A DNA stretch of 64,000 bases from Desulfobacterium sp. GTDB lineage: Bacteria; Desulfobacterota; Desulfobacteria; Desulfobacterales; Desulfobacteraceae. The notes beneath the pieces are model-generated. The model was given only the letters and a program-made list of their open reading frames with translations. It was not told the DNA's origin and did not search any database. The translations under genes and the position numbers were made by a program. Where the stretch lies: positions 1 to 64,000 of the forward strand of contig JAEINR010000009.1 of NCBI GenBank assembly GCA_016342325.1, read 5' to 3'. Shown here in pieces: positions 17,332 to 27,035 of this stretch. Every line of letters starts with the position of its first letter. Position 1 is the first letter of the stretch.

Positions 17332-19118
17332 TCTTCTATCTTTGCCACCCGGATGGAGAGTTCCTGGAGCTGGGCCGGGGCTGCCTTGGACGGCGCATCC
17401 GTCAACAGGCAGGTGGCCTTCTGGGTCTTTGGAAAAGCGATCACGTCCCGGATGGAATCTTCCTGGCACAGAATCATTGCCAGGCGGTCAAATCCAAAGG
17501 CCAGTCCGCCGTGGGGCGGGGTGCCAGACGCCAGGGCATCCAGGAGGAAACCGAACTTGTCATTGGCCTCTTCCTTGCCGATGCCCAGGGTTTTCAACAC
17601 CTTTTGCTGGAGTTCCTGGGAGTGGATACGGATGGAGCCGCCGCCGATCTCGGTGCCGTTCAAAACCATGTCATAGGCCCTTGAACGCACGTTTGTCGGA
17701 TCGGTATCAAGCTTGTCCATGTCCTCTTCCAGGGGTGCTGTGAACGGATGGTGAAGGGCCTGGTACCGCTTTTCTCCCTCGTCATACTCAAGCAGGGGAA
17801 AGTGGGTGACCCACACGAAACGGTAGGTGTTCTTGTCGATGAGCTCAAGGCGCCTTGCAAGCTCGTTCCTGAGCTGGCCCAGGGCTTCGTTGGTGATCTT
17901 GGCGCTGTCTGCCACAAAGAAGATAAGGTCACCCACGGCCATGTCCAGGCGCTCTTTCAGGGCAGCTTTTTCGTCCTCGGTGAAGAATTTTGCAATGGGG
18001 GACTGCCACTCGCCATCCGCTTTCACCTTGATCCATGCAAGGCCCTTGGCTTTGTATATGGCGGTAAACGCAGTGAGTTCATCGATCTGCTTCCGGGTGA
18101 AGGTGGCGCATCCCTTTGCGTTGATCGCCTTGACAAGGCCTCCTTTTTTGACCACGCTGGAAAAGACCTTGAAGCCTGTATCCTTGACAATGTCGGAGAT
18201 GTCGCACAGTTCAAGGTCGAACCGCATATCCGGCCGATCGATGCCGAACCGCTCAATGGACTCGGCATAGGTGATCCGCTGGAAGGGAAGCTCAAGCTCG
18301 ATCTCTTTGACCTTCTTGAACACCTCCTTGATCAGGCCCTCGGTGATCTCCATGATCTCGTCTTCGCCCACAAAGGAGAGCTCCATGTCGATCTGGGTGA
18401 ACTCGGGCTGGCGATCGGCCCGGAGATCCTCGTCCCTGAAGCATCGGACGATCTGGTAGTAGCGATCGAATCCGCTGATCATCAGCATCTGCTTGAACAG
18501 CTGGGGGCTCTGGGGCAGGGCATAGAACTGGCCCTGGTTGACACGGCTGGGGACCAGGTAGTCCCTGGCGCCTTCCGGGGTGCTCTTGGTGAGGACCGGT
18601 GTCTCGATGTCCAGGAAGCCCAGGTCGTTGAGGTAGTCACGAACGGCTTTTGCGGCCGTGTGCCGGGCAATGATGTTCTTCTGGAGCTTGGGGCGTCTCA
18701 GGTCCAGGTGCCGGTGCTTGAGGCGGATGGTTTCCGAGGCCTCGATGCGGTCTTCGATCTGGAAGGCCGGTGTCTGGGCCCGGCTCAATATCTTGAGCTC
18801 ATCCACCAGGATCTCGATGGCACCGGTGTCCATCTTGGGATTGACCATGTCATTGGGTCGATTTACAACCGTGCCCCTGATCCCGAGGACAAATTCGCTC
18901 CTCAGGTCGTGGGCCTTGGCATGGACCTCGGGGGAGATCTCGGGGTTGAACACGATCTGGGTGATGCCCCCACGGTCCCTGAAATCTATGAATATTACGC
19001 CACCATGGTCCCGGCGGCGCTGCACCCAACCCATGAGCACAACCTGGGTGTCAACGTCTGTGTCCCTTAATTCGCCACAGGTGTGGGTTCTTCTCATATC
19101 TCCAAGTAAATCAGTCAC
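17328..19118 (-). CDS. aspS: aspartyl-tRNA synthetase, probably non-discriminating
   Basis: 596 residues, the length of bacterial AspRS with its GAD insertion. The N-terminal anticodon-binding OB fold contains GWVQRRRDHGGVIFIDFRD. Class II motif 2 is FRDEDLRADRQPEFTQIDME and motif 3 is GGLAFGFDRLAMI. The histidine in RRRDHGG corresponds to the position that, in characterised enzymes, favours non-discriminating AspRS, which also charge tRNA-Asn; discriminating forms usually carry leucine. If so, the organism needs GatCAB amidotransferase to make Asn-tRNA. Overlaps hisS by 8 bases and xpt by ATGA. Confidence 0.96.
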   Translation of the reverse strand: MTDLLGDMRRTHTCGELRDTDVDTQVVLMGWVQRRRDHGGVIFIDFRDRGGITQIVFNPEISPEVHAKAHDLRSEFVLGIRGTVVNRPNDMVNPKMDTGAIEILVDELKILSRAQTPAFQIEDRIEASETIRLKHRHLDLRRPKLQKNIIARHTAAKAVRDYLNDLGFLDIETPVLTKSTPEGARDYLVPSRVNQGQFYALPQSPQLFKQMLMISGFDRYYQIVRCFRDEDLRADRQPEFTQIDMELSFVGEDEIMEITEGLIKEVFKKVKEIELELPFQRITYAESIERFGIDRPDMRFDLELCDISDIVKDTGFKVFSSVVKKGGLVKAINAKGCATFTRKQIDELTAFTAIYKAKGLAWIKVKADGEWQSPIAKFFTEDEKAALKERLDMAVGDLIFFVADSAKITNEALGQLRNELARRLELIDKNTYRFVWVTHFPLLEYDEGEKRYQALHHPFTAPLEEDMDKLDTDPTNVRSRAYDMVLNGTEIGGGSIRIHSQELQQKVLKTLGIGKEEANDKFGFLLDALASGTPPHGGLAFGFDRLAMILCQEDSIRDVIAFPKTQKATCLLTDAPSKAAPAQLQELSIRVAKIEE

Positions 19119-20388
19119 GTATCGTTCCCTTATCGGTTAGAATTTTAATGATGTTATCAATGGGGTCGTCCGACGGCACGGTTGTCTGATCCCGGGTTTT
19201 CATATCCCTCAAGACCAGGGCATTCTCGTCAAGCTCCTTGTCTCCTGCGATCAGGACATGACCGGCGCCCAGTTTGTCTGCTCGCTTCATGAGGGCCTTG
19301 AGGCTCTTTCCTGCGTAGTCGGTCTCGCTTCTGACGCCCTTAAGATTGAGCTTGGATGACCACAGGTAGGCTTTTTCCATGGCCCGTTCTCCAAGGGGGA
19401 TGATGAACAGATCCGGCGCCTTGACTTTTCCCGGGCCCTTCAACTGCTCCATCACCTCGGCCAAACGGTCAAACCCGATGGCAAATCCAATGGCCGGCAT
19501 TTCAGGCCCGTCAAGCTCCTTGACAAGGGCGTCGTAACGCCCACCGCCGGCAACGGCGCTCTGGGCGCCCAGGGCCGTGGTCTGGATTTCAAAGGCGGTC
19601 CTGGAGTAATAGTCCAGTCCCCGGACCAGGGTTTTGTCCACGATGAAGTCAACCCCCTGCTTTTCAAGGGTGGTCTTGACCGTGTCAAAGTGGTCTGAGC
19701 AGCCGCCGCAGAGATGATCCAGGGTGGTGGGGGCCTCTTTCAGGGCCTCCCTGCACTCGGGCACCTTGCAGTCAAGGGTTCTCAGGGGATTCTTGTCCAT
19801 GCGGCGGGTGCAGTTGCTGCACAGCCGATCCTTTTTTTTGGTAAGAAAGTCCAGCAAGGCCTGGTGGAAGGTTGGCCGACACTCCGGGCATCCCAGGGAA
19901 TTGATGTGGGCTGTCAGGTCGGTGAGTCCCAGGCGCTTGAACAGTTCGTTCAGCATCAGGATCAGCTGGGCGTCAATAAAGGGGGAGGAGATGCCGAACA
20001 CCTCGGCATTGATCTGGTAAAACTGTCGATACCGTCCCTTCTGGGGCCGCTCCCGCCTGAACATGGGGCCGATGGTGTAGAGCTTTTTGATGGGATCCGC
20101 TGCATACATCTTGTGCTGGATGTAAGATCGGACCACCGATGCCGTGGCTTCCGGTCGAAGGGTGATGTTGGTGCCCTTTCGATCCGGAAAGGTGTACATC
20201 TCCTTTTCAACGATGTCGGTGACTTCGCCGATGCTTCTGGCAAAGAGCTCGGTCTTCTCGATCACGGGAAGCCGGATCTCCTGGAAACCGAAATCTTCGA
20301 AAAGCTGGGATGCCGTTTTCTCAATGGTCTGCCACAGGGCGGTGTCGCCGGGCAGTATGTCTCTGAAGCCTCTGATGGTCTGTATCAT
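19111..20388 (-). CDS. hisS: histidyl-tRNA synthetase
   Basis: 425 residues from the ATG at 20386-20388; the protein begins MIQTIRGFRDILPGD as expected. Class II motifs are clear: FPDRKGTNITLRPEATASVVRS (motif 1 and 2 region), GPMFRRERPQKGRYRQFYQIN, the histidine-specific RGLDYYSRTAFE, and AVAGGGRYDALV with GFAIGFDRLAEV (motif 3). A cysteine-rich stretch (GCPECRP, LCSNCTRRM, LCGGCSDHF) is a known insertion in many bacterial HisRS. First gene of the hisS-aspS-xpt-HD run, with a candidate promoter just upstream. Confidence 0.96.
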   Translation of the reverse strand: MIQTIRGFRDILPGDTALWQTIEKTASQLFEDFGFQEIRLPVIEKTELFARSIGEVTDIVEKEMYTFPDRKGTNITLRPEATASVVRSYIQHKMYAADPIKKLYTIGPMFRRERPQKGRYRQFYQINAEVFGISSPFIDAQLILMLNELFKRLGLTDLTAHINSLGCPECRPTFHQALLDFLTKKKDRLCSNCTRRMDKNPLRTLDCKVPECREALKEAPTTLDHLCGGCSDHFDTVKTTLEKQGVDFIVDKTLVRGLDYYSRTAFEIQTTALGAQSAVAGGGRYDALVKELDGPEMPAIGFAIGFDRLAEVMEQLKGPGKVKAPDLFIIPLGERAMEKAYLWSSKLNLKGVRSETDYAGKSLKALMKRADKLGAGHVLIAGDKELDENALVLRDMKTRDQTTVPSDDPIDNIIKILTDKGTIRD

Positions 20389-20442
20389 TGTCGTCTGTAG
20401 TGGTGCCCAAAAAAATATTATATTCAATGAAAATAAACCTTT

Positions 20443-20472
20443 CTTATATCTAAAAAATCATTGTTTAGTCAA
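20443..20472 (-). promoter_or_regulatory. candidate hisS promoter
   Basis: Minus strand TTGACT (20467-20472), 18-base spacer, TATAAG (20443-20448). A second -10-like TATAAT lies at 20417-20422, closer to the gene, without a clear -35. The hisS start is at 20388. Confidence 0.5.
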
Positions 20473-20666
20473 TATTATTTTTAATCTCGGCGACCGCCCG
20501 GCAAATGGAAGCCCTGGCGATTCTGGTATTTCTTCCCATGGACCCAGGCTTACGGGGCAATTGCCAGGAAATGGGTTGAACACGTCTTGAATTAATGTTA
20601 GTCAGAAATTAACAAAGTGTCAGGTCGTTGTTTTACTACTTTTAATCTGATGACGAAGGAGAGCTT

Positions 20667-21458
20667 ATGCAGTCCAGGGTAACCACTACCACATTGTTCA
20701 AGATGAAGCAGGAAGGCAGGAAAATAACGGCATTAACCGCCTATGACCATCCCTTTGCCGCCATGGTCGATGAAGCCGGTATCGACATGATTCTTGTGGG
20801 GGATTCCCTGGGCATGGTTGTCCAGGGTAAAACCACCACCCTGCCGGTGACCATGGACGAGATCCTCTACCACACCGCCATGGTGACCCGTGCCTGTAAG
20901 CGTGCCATGGTGGTGGGGGACATGCCCTTCATGTCCTACCAGAGTTCCATTGACGCCGCCGTTGACAATGCCGGCCGGTTCCTCAAGGAAACCGACGCCT
21001 CGGCTGTCAAGCTCGAAGGCGGGGCCGATGTGTGCCCGGTGATCCAGGCCATTGCCAAGGCCGGCATCCCGGTCCAGGCCCATATCGGGCTCACCCCCCA
21101 GAGCGTTCACCAGATGGGCGGGTTCAAGGTCCAGCGGGACGCGGAGCGCCTGATTGCCGATGCCCTTGAGGTTGAGGCGGCCGGGGCGTTTTCCGTGGTG
21201 CTGGAAGGCATTCCCTCTGACATTGCGGCCACCATCACGGAAAAACTCACCATTCCCACCATCGGCATCGGGGCCGGTGTGAATTGCGACGGCCAGATCC
21301 TTGTGCTCCACGACATGCTCGGCCTCCACGACAGGCATCTGCCGAAATTTGTGAAACAATTTGCAGACCTTAAGAAATCCGCCATGGCCGGGATCGAGGG
21401 CTACAGGGACGAGGTGATAAACCAGACCTTTCCCGCAAAGGCGCATGGGTATAAATAA
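20667..21458 (+). CDS. panB: 3-methyl-2-oxobutanoate hydroxymethyltransferase PanB
   Basis: 263 residues. It makes ketopantoate from 2-oxoisovalerate and methylene-tetrahydrofolate, the first step of pantothenate and CoA synthesis. Family signatures include [68 protein letters not shown] and [21 protein letters not shown], containing the magnesium and ketopantoate ligands. AAGGAGAGC precedes the ATG. The next gene starts on the base after its stop, so the pair is probably one operon. panC is not in the window. Confidence 0.96.
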   Translation: MQSRVTTTTLFKMKQEGRKITALTAYDHPFAAMVDEAGIDMILVGDSLGMVVQGKTTTLPVTMDEILYHTAMVTRACKRAMVVGDMPFMSYQSSIDAAVDNAGRFLKETDASAVKLEGGADVCPVIQAIAKAGIPVQAHIGLTPQSVHQMGGFKVQRDAERLIADALEVEAAGAFSVVLEGIPSDIAATITEKLTIPTIGIGAGVNCDGQILVLHDMLGLHDRHLPKFVKQFADLKKSAMAGIEGYRDEVINQTFPAKAHGYK

Positions 21459-22346
21459 ATGACGACACCTTCGATCGCCATCATCGGTTGTGGCCGGGTG
21501 GGAACGGCCCTGGCTGTTTTTCTCTCCCGGGCGGGCTTTCCTTTGGCAGGGGTGGCCAGCCGCAGCCTTGCATCGGCCCAAAACACGGCGCGGCTCGCAG
21601 GGGCCGGCCAGGTGTTTGACACGGCAATGGATGCCGCAAAAAACAGCACCACACTCTTTATCACCACCCCGGACGCCGCCATTGAAGGGGTCTTTGCCGA
21701 TCTCGTCGCCCAAAAGGGCGTTCTTTCCGGTAAGGTGGTGTTCCATTGCAGCGGAGCCTTGTCCTCGTGCATCCTTGCCAAGGGTGGGGAGACCGGTGTG
21801 GCCACAGGGTCCATCCATCCCCTCCAGAGCTTTGCTCCCTACGCGCCAGGGCAGGCCTCCCCGTTTGAGGGGATCAACATCTCCGTGGAGGGGGACGACC
21901 GGGCCGTTGTTGAGGGAACAAAAATGGTGGAGGCCCTGGGCGGGGTATCCTTCACCATCCCCACCCGTGCCAAGACCCTCTACCACGCCGCCGCCGTGGT
22001 GGCCTCCAACTATCTTGTCACCCTGGAGCGCTTTGCCGTGGACCTTCTCAAGGAGGCTGATCTGTCCGAGGCCAGGGCCTATGAGATCCTTTCACCCCTG
22101 ATCCTGGGCACCCTTTCCAACATCAAAACCCGGGGCACCGTTGGCGCCCTTACCGGGCCCGTGGCCCGGGGGGACAGCGATATTGTGGCCCGGCACATGG
22201 CCGATATTGAAAAGGTGCGGCCGGAATATTCGGAGCTCTACAGACTCCTTGGGCAATACACCTTGAAGATCGCAAAGGAGGGGGGGGATCTTCCTAACGG
22301 GAACGCGGACCGCCTCGAAGCGCTGTTCAAACCGCCCGGATCCTGA
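21459..22346 (+). CDS. Rossmann-fold DUF2520 dehydrogenase-like protein
   Basis: 295 residues. An N-terminal NAD(P)-binding motif IAIIGCGRVGTALAVFLSRAGF precedes FITTPDAAIEG and VVFHCSGALSS, then SIHPLQSFA, typical of the DUF2520/ProC-like group, with an all-helical C-terminal domain (LYHAAAVVASNYLVTLE). Members sit beside pantothenate genes in many bacteria. A role as a ketopantoate reductase standing in for PanE is plausible here because it starts directly after panB and no panE is in view, but that is inference. Other candidates are unknown short-chain acid reductions. Confidence 0.87.
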   Translation: MTTPSIAIIGCGRVGTALAVFLSRAGFPLAGVASRSLASAQNTARLAGAGQVFDTAMDAAKNSTTLFITTPDAAIEGVFADLVAQKGVLSGKVVFHCSGALSSCILAKGGETGVATGSIHPLQSFAPYAPGQASPFEGINISVEGDDRAVVEGTKMVEALGGVSFTIPTRAKTLYHAAAVVASNYLVTLERFAVDLLKEADLSEARAYEILSPLILGTLSNIKTRGTVGALTGPVARGDSDIVARHMADIEKVRPEYSELYRLLGQYTLKIAKEGGDLPNGNADRLEALFKPPGS

Positions 22347-22348
22347 TG

Positions 22349-22418
22349 TTTTGCTTCTTTGCTCTGATGTTCGCAAGAATCTGATAACTTTTTTGGCTTT
22401 AGCTTGTCTGGATTAGGG
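22349..22418 (+). repeat. dispersed intergenic element, copy C
   Basis: First stem region TTCTTTGC with GCAAGAA, then TTTTTTGG, then second hairpin TTTAG (22398-22402), loop CTTGT (22403-22407), CTGGA (22408-22412), tail TTAGGG. The second stem pairs through two G-T wobbles where other copies have standard pairs. The tail runs into the AGGGAGG ribosome-binding site of the adaptor gene starting at 22427. Confidence 0.72.
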
Positions 22419-22426
22419 AGGCTATA

Positions 22427-23770
22427 ATGGAAACAGGCGTCCAAGGCAACACCCGGTCTCGAAAAATTCTCTTCAGGACCCTTGTCTGCGCCCTGGTACT
22501 GGGGGCCGGGATTCTTGCCATGGTGGGGTTTGCCTCATTGAAAAAGCCCCCCCAGAAGGTTCAACACCAGGAGCATCCCATTGAGGTGGAGGTGTGGACG
22601 GCCCGGCCGGAACAGGTGGCGGTCGATCTGACCGGGTTCGGGGTGGCCATGCCCGTGGATGTGGTGACCCTCTCCTCCCAGGTCCGGGGCAAGATCGTTG
22701 CCACCCATGCCAGGTTCAAGCAGGGGGAGGTGATTCCCAAGGGGGAGTTGCTCTTTGAGATCGAGGCCGTGGACTATGAGGTGGCCCGGATCAAGGCCGA
22801 AACCGGGGTGACGGAACAGGGGACGGCCCTTGCCCGTTTGGAAACCCGATTTGCCTCGGATGCAAAACGGATCCACACACTTCAACGGACCCGGGATCTT
22901 GCCGCCGCCGAATATGGCCGGGTCAAGGGGCTGTTTGAGAAGAGCCGGGTGGGCAACCGTTCCGGGGTGGACATTGCGGAGAAAAATTACAACACGGCCA
23001 AGGATCTTGCGGACCTCCTCGAAACCACCCTTGCCCTTTATCCCATCTCCATCAAAGAGACCAACACCCGCCTCAGGGCGGCCCGGGCCGATCTGACAAA
23101 GGCCGAGGCAGACCTTGCACGGTGTGCCGTTACAGCGCCTTTCACCGGCAGGATCAAGGCCGTGCTTGCGGAGCAGGGCGAGTACACCACCCCGGGAAAG
23201 GAGATCCTGGTGCTGGCCGACGATGCCGTACATGAGCTGCGGGTTTCCCTGGACAGCAGGGAGACGGCAAGATGGCTCAGGTTCCAGCCCCCTGACCGGG
23301 TGACGGGCCCGGGCTGGTTCTCTTCCCCGGTTGTTGTTCCGTGCAAGATCGCATGGGTGGAGGATCCGGACACGGTCTCCTGGACGGGACGTCTCCACAG
23401 GGTGGTGGCGTTTGATCCGGATTCCAGGAGCGTCACCGTGGCCGTCCGGGTTGCAAACCATTCCCCGGTTCTCTCCCATGGGGTGTCCCTGGTGGAGGGG
23501 ATGTTCTGCTCGGTGACCATACCGGGGAAGATGCTGGACAATGTGTACAAGGTGCCCAGGTGGTCGGTGGCTGACGGGGATACCATCCATGTGGTGGAAG
23601 CAGACCGTCTCAAGACCCGCAGCATTGTTCGGGCCTACAGCCAGGGCGGGTTTGTCTTCATCTCCAAGGGGATCAGCCCCGGGGAGACCGTCATCCTGAC
23701 ACGGCTGGTGGACCCCATGGAGAACGCCCTGGTGAAATCCATTCCCCATGAACCTTCATCTTCGAATTGA
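22427..23770 (+). CDS. RND efflux periplasmic adaptor (membrane fusion protein)
   Basis: 447 residues. A single N-terminal membrane anchor (LFRTLVCALVLGAGILAMVGFA) is followed by lipoyl-like halves around a coiled-coil hairpin: VVTLSSQVRGKIVATHARFKQGEVIPKGELLFEIE and CAVTAPFTGRIKAVLAEQGEYTTPG. A beta-barrel and membrane-proximal domain follow (DGDTIHVVEADRLKTRSIV). Adaptors join an inner-membrane RND pump to an outer-membrane channel. AGGGAGGC lies just before the ATG. The permease and TolC-type genes follow at once, giving a full tripartite pump; its substrate is not evident. Confidence 0.93.
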   Translation: METGVQGNTRSRKILFRTLVCALVLGAGILAMVGFASLKKPPQKVQHQEHPIEVEVWTARPEQVAVDLTGFGVAMPVDVVTLSSQVRGKIVATHARFKQGEVIPKGELLFEIEAVDYEVARIKAETGVTEQGTALARLETRFASDAKRIHTLQRTRDLAAAEYGRVKGLFEKSRVGNRSGVDIAEKNYNTAKDLADLLETTLALYPISIKETNTRLRAARADLTKAEADLARCAVTAPFTGRIKAVLAEQGEYTTPGKEILVLADDAVHELRVSLDSRETARWLRFQPPDRVTGPGWFSSPVVVPCKIAWVEDPDTVSWTGRLHRVVAFDPDSRSVTVAVRVANHSPVLSHGVSLVEGMFCSVTIPGKMLDNVYKVPRWSVADGDTIHVVEADRLKTRSIVRAYSQGGFVFISKGISPGETVILTRLVDPMENALVKSIPHEPSSSN

Positions 23771-23825
23771 TGCCTCCATGGGCCTATTTGTAGGCGCGGT
23801 GAAATAAAATGACCCGGGAAAGACC

Positions 23826-26800
23826 ATGAAACAGATCCTATCGCTATTTGCCGGAAACACGGTGTTTGCCAACATCCTCCTGGTGTTGGTCTTCATGGCC
23901 GGCGCCTTTGCCTGTTTTGCCATGATCAAGGAGACCTTTCCCGCAATGGAGATGGACCGGATCTCCGTGTCCGTGGTCTATCCCGGGGCAGACCCTGAAG
24001 AGGTGGAAGAGGGGATCAGCCGCAAGATAGAGGCGGCCCTGGAAAACCTGGAAGGGGTCAGGGAGTACACCACCCGGTCAAGTGAAAGTGTTGCCACAGC
24101 CATGATCGAGGTGGATAAAGGATATGATCCCAAAACCCTGCTGGACGCTGTCCGGGCCAACATCAACGCCATCTCCACCTTTCCCCTAGATGCGGAACGG
24201 CCGGTGATCAAGGAGATCCTGATCACCGATTCCGTGATCACCCTTTATCTGTCGTCAACCATGTCTGAACGCAGGCTCAAGGTCTGGGGAGAAAGGATTA
24301 AGGACAGGATCAGGCGGCTTGACCCCATTTCCCAGGTAAGGGTCTCGGGGGCCCGGGCCTATGAGATCTCCATTGAGGTGTCCGAGACCCGGCTGCGCCA
24401 GTATGGTCTCACCTTTGCCAAGGTGGCCGAGGCCGTGAAAAAATCCAGTATCAACCTTGGGGGCGGCACCCTCAGGACCGCCGGGGAGGAGATCCGCATC
24501 CGCACCCTGGGCCGAAAGTATACGGGCAGAGAGCTGGCCGCCATTGTTGTGCTGGCGCGGCCTGACGGTGGCATGGTCCGGCTCGGCCGGGTGGCCACCA
24601 TTGTGGACGGGTTTACCGAGGATCCGGCAAAGGCATTGGTGAACGGAAACCGGTCGGTGCTGATCACGGTGTTCAAGACCGATGGCGAAGATGCCCTCAC
24701 CATTTCAGACGCCGTTCACACGTTTTTGGATCAGATCCGGGCCGAGCTTCCCCCGGGGATCACCCTGGGGGTGCTGTATGACAGCACGGACATGCTCCGG
24801 GCCAGGATCAACCTGCTTGTGAAAAACGGCACCGTGGGCCTTGCCATCGTGTTTCTCCTGCTCTGGGCCTTTCTCAACACACGGCTCAGCCTGTGGGTGG
24901 GCATGGGTATTCCCATCTCCCTGTCCGGCGGCCTGGCCATCCTCTGGGCCATTGGCGGCTCCATCAACATGATCTCTTTGTTCGGCCTGATCCTGGTCCT
25001 GGGCATCGTGGTGGACGACGCCATTGTGGTGGGGGAGGCGATCCATGTCCATCGAAAGCAAGGGGTGCCTCCCCTGAAGGCTGCCGTGGACGGTGTCATG
25101 GAGGTGGCCATGCCCGTGATTGCCGCCGTGTTGACCTCGGTGGTCGCCTTTGTGCCCCTGGCCTTTGTGGGGGGCACCATGGGCAAGTTCATCTCCATCC
25201 TGCCCGCAGTGGTGATCCCCTGCCTCCTGGTCTCCCTTTTGGAGTGCCTGGTGCTGCTGCCGGCCCATTTGAGCCATCTTCCTGATGCCGGTGAGCCGGG
25301 GGCCGATCCCAGTGAGCCGAACCCCAAGGTCGGTGTGCTGGGGAAGGTCAATGGGTACACAAGTCATGCCATGGAACGGTTTGTGGCGCGGGCCTACACC
25401 CCTTTTTTGAGCCTGGCCCTTAGATGGCGATACATCTCCCTTTGCCTTGCCCTGGGCCTGCTTTTGGTGGTGGTGGGCCTTGTCCGGGGCGGGATCGTGA
25501 AGTTCAACGTGTTTCCTGAAATCGATGGGTTTGTGATCACCTCTTCTGTCACCTTTCCCAACGGCACCCCGGCCGGGGTCACGGAACGGGCCGTGGCCCA
25601 GCTGGAAGGGGCACTTTCCCGGGTGGCCCACACGGTTTCGACACGATCCGGTGACCCCCTGGTTCGGGAGAGCCTCTCCTTCATCGGCGCGACTTCAGGC
25701 ACCATGGCAAGTACCGGGCCCAATGCCGGCATGGTTCAAGCGATCCTGCTGGCTTCGGAAAAGCGGGGGATCCACTCCCAGGATATCATTGCCCGGTGGG
25801 AAGCCGAGACCGGGCCCATCCCCGGGGCCGAATCCGTCCGTTTCGAATCCATGGGCGGGGGCCATGGCGGTGCGCCCCTGGAGTTCTGGATCCAGGGACA
25901 GTCCATGGAGACCATCCTTGGGGCGTCCCGGGCGCTGATGGAGCGGGTGGCTGAATTTGACGGGGTGTTTCAGGTCAAGTCGGACTTCTCACCCGGGAAG
26001 AAAGAGCTGCGGCTTTCCCTCAAGCCCCAAGCCAGAACCCTGGGGCTCACCGTGGCAGACCTTGCCGGCCAGGTCAACGCAGCCTATTACGGCTTTGAGG
26101 CGTTGCGGCTCCAGCGGGGCGAGGACGACATCCGGGTCAAGATCCGGTACACAAAGGCGGAGCGCTCCTCCATGGCAAGCCTTGAAACCATGAGAATCCG
26201 GACGCCCAACGGCAGCCAGGTGCCCCTGGGGGCCGTCGCCCACATGGAATTTGGTCCGGGGTTTGCCACCATCACCCGGACCAACGGCATGCGACGGGTG
26301 GTGGTCACTGCTTCCGTAGACACGAAAAAGGCCAACACCGAGGAGATCTTCCAGGCCCTCTCTCCGTTCATAAAAAAACTTGAGGCAAGACATCCCGATC
26401 TTGCCATCGCTCCCATGGGGGACCGGAAACGGTCCATGGAGAGTTTTGATAGCCTGAAGGTTGGTTTCCCCTTGGCCCTGGTGGGGATTTTCGCCCTGGT
26501 GGCCACCATGTTCCGCTCCTATCTCCAGCCCTTTATCATCATGGTCACCATCCCCTTTGGCATCATCGGCGGGGTGCTGGGCCACCTGGTCATGGGGTAC
26601 AGCCTGTCGATCATGAGCGTGTTCGGCATGGTGGCCCTGACCGGGGTCGTGGTCAACGACGCCATTGTCCTTATCGAGGGGGTCAATGTCAACATCGCCC
26701 GGGGCTTTTCTTTTTTTGAGGCCGTTCTCCAGGGAGGGGCCCGGCGGTTCAGGGCGATCTTTCTCACCACGGTGAGCACCGTGGGGGGGCTTGCCCCCAT

Positions 26801-27035
26801 GCTGGTGGAGACCGACCTCCAGGCAAGGGTGCTCATCCCCATGGCCATTTCCCTTGCCGCCGGTGTCACCTTTGCCACCCTCCTTACCCTGGTGCTGGTG
26901 CCCAGCCTTCTTGTGATCCTGAACGATTTCAGGCTCTTTGCCCACAGGGTGCGCTGGGGGGGCTGGCCCTTGAGAATTGATGTGGAACCCAGGGCCCGGC
27001 GCAGCCCCGGCTATGATGCGGAGGAGATCCCATGA
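23826..27035 (+). CDS. RND family efflux permease
   Basis: 1069 residues with the twelve-helix RND layout: TM1 (FANILLVLVFMAGAFACFAMI), a large periplasmic loop, TM2-6, a second loop and TM8-12. The proton-relay aspartates are in ILVLGIVVDDAIVVGEAIH (TM4), and the matching repeat is FGMVALTGVVVNDAIVLIEGV. Start IKETFPAMEMDRISVSVVYPGADPEEVEEGI is typical of the AcrB-like/HAE-related group common in Desulfobacterota and Bacteroidota. It is not the heavy-metal (CusA-type) subgroup. Its last four bases overlap the outer-membrane factor as ATGA. Confidence 0.95.
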   Translation: MKQILSLFAGNTVFANILLVLVFMAGAFACFAMIKETFPAMEMDRISVSVVYPGADPEEVEEGISRKIEAALENLEGVREYTTRSSESVATAMIEVDKGYDPKTLLDAVRANINAISTFPLDAERPVIKEILITDSVITLYLSSTMSERRLKVWGERIKDRIRRLDPISQVRVSGARAYEISIEVSETRLRQYGLTFAKVAEAVKKSSINLGGGTLRTAGEEIRIRTLGRKYTGRELAAIVVLARPDGGMVRLGRVATIVDGFTEDPAKALVNGNRSVLITVFKTDGEDALTISDAVHTFLDQIRAELPPGITLGVLYDSTDMLRARINLLVKNGTVGLAIVFLLLWAFLNTRLSLWVGMGIPISLSGGLAILWAIGGSINMISLFGLILVLGIVVDDAIVVGEAIHVHRKQGVPPLKAAVDGVMEVAMPVIAAVLTSVVAFVPLAFVGGTMGKFISILPAVVIPCLLVSLLECLVLLPAHLSHLPDAGEPGADPSEPNPKVGVLGKVNGYTSHAMERFVARAYTPFLSLALRWRYISLCLALGLLLVVVGLVRGGIVKFNVFPEIDGFVITSSVTFPNGTPAGVTERAVAQLEGALSRVAHTVSTRSGDPLVRESLSFIGATSGTMASTGPNAGMVQAILLASEKRGIHSQDIIARWEAETGPIPGAESVRFESMGGGHGGAPLEFWIQGQSMETILGASRALMERVAEFDGVFQVKSDFSPGKKELRLSLKPQARTLGLTVADLAGQVNAAYYGFEALRLQRGEDDIRVKIRYTKAERSSMASLETMRIRTPNGSQVPLGAVAHMEFGPGFATITRTNGMRRVVVTASVDTKKANTEEIFQALSPFIKKLEARHPDLAIAPMGDRKRSMESFDSLKVGFPLALVGIFALVATMFRSYLQPFIIMVTIPFGIIGGVLGHLVMGYSLSIMSVFGMVALTGVVVNDAIVLIEGVNVNIARGFSFFEAVLQGGARRFRAIFLTTVSTVGGLAPMLVETDLQARVLIPMAISLAAGVTFATLLTLVLVPSLLVILNDFRLFAHRVRWGGWPLRIDVEPRARRSPGYDAEEIP

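Noticed and set aside
23826-27035. Long open frames on the opposite strand of both RND permease genes
   Set aside because: Mirror frames caused by GC-rich codon bias; no starts with ribosome-binding sites and protein content biased to H, G and P.
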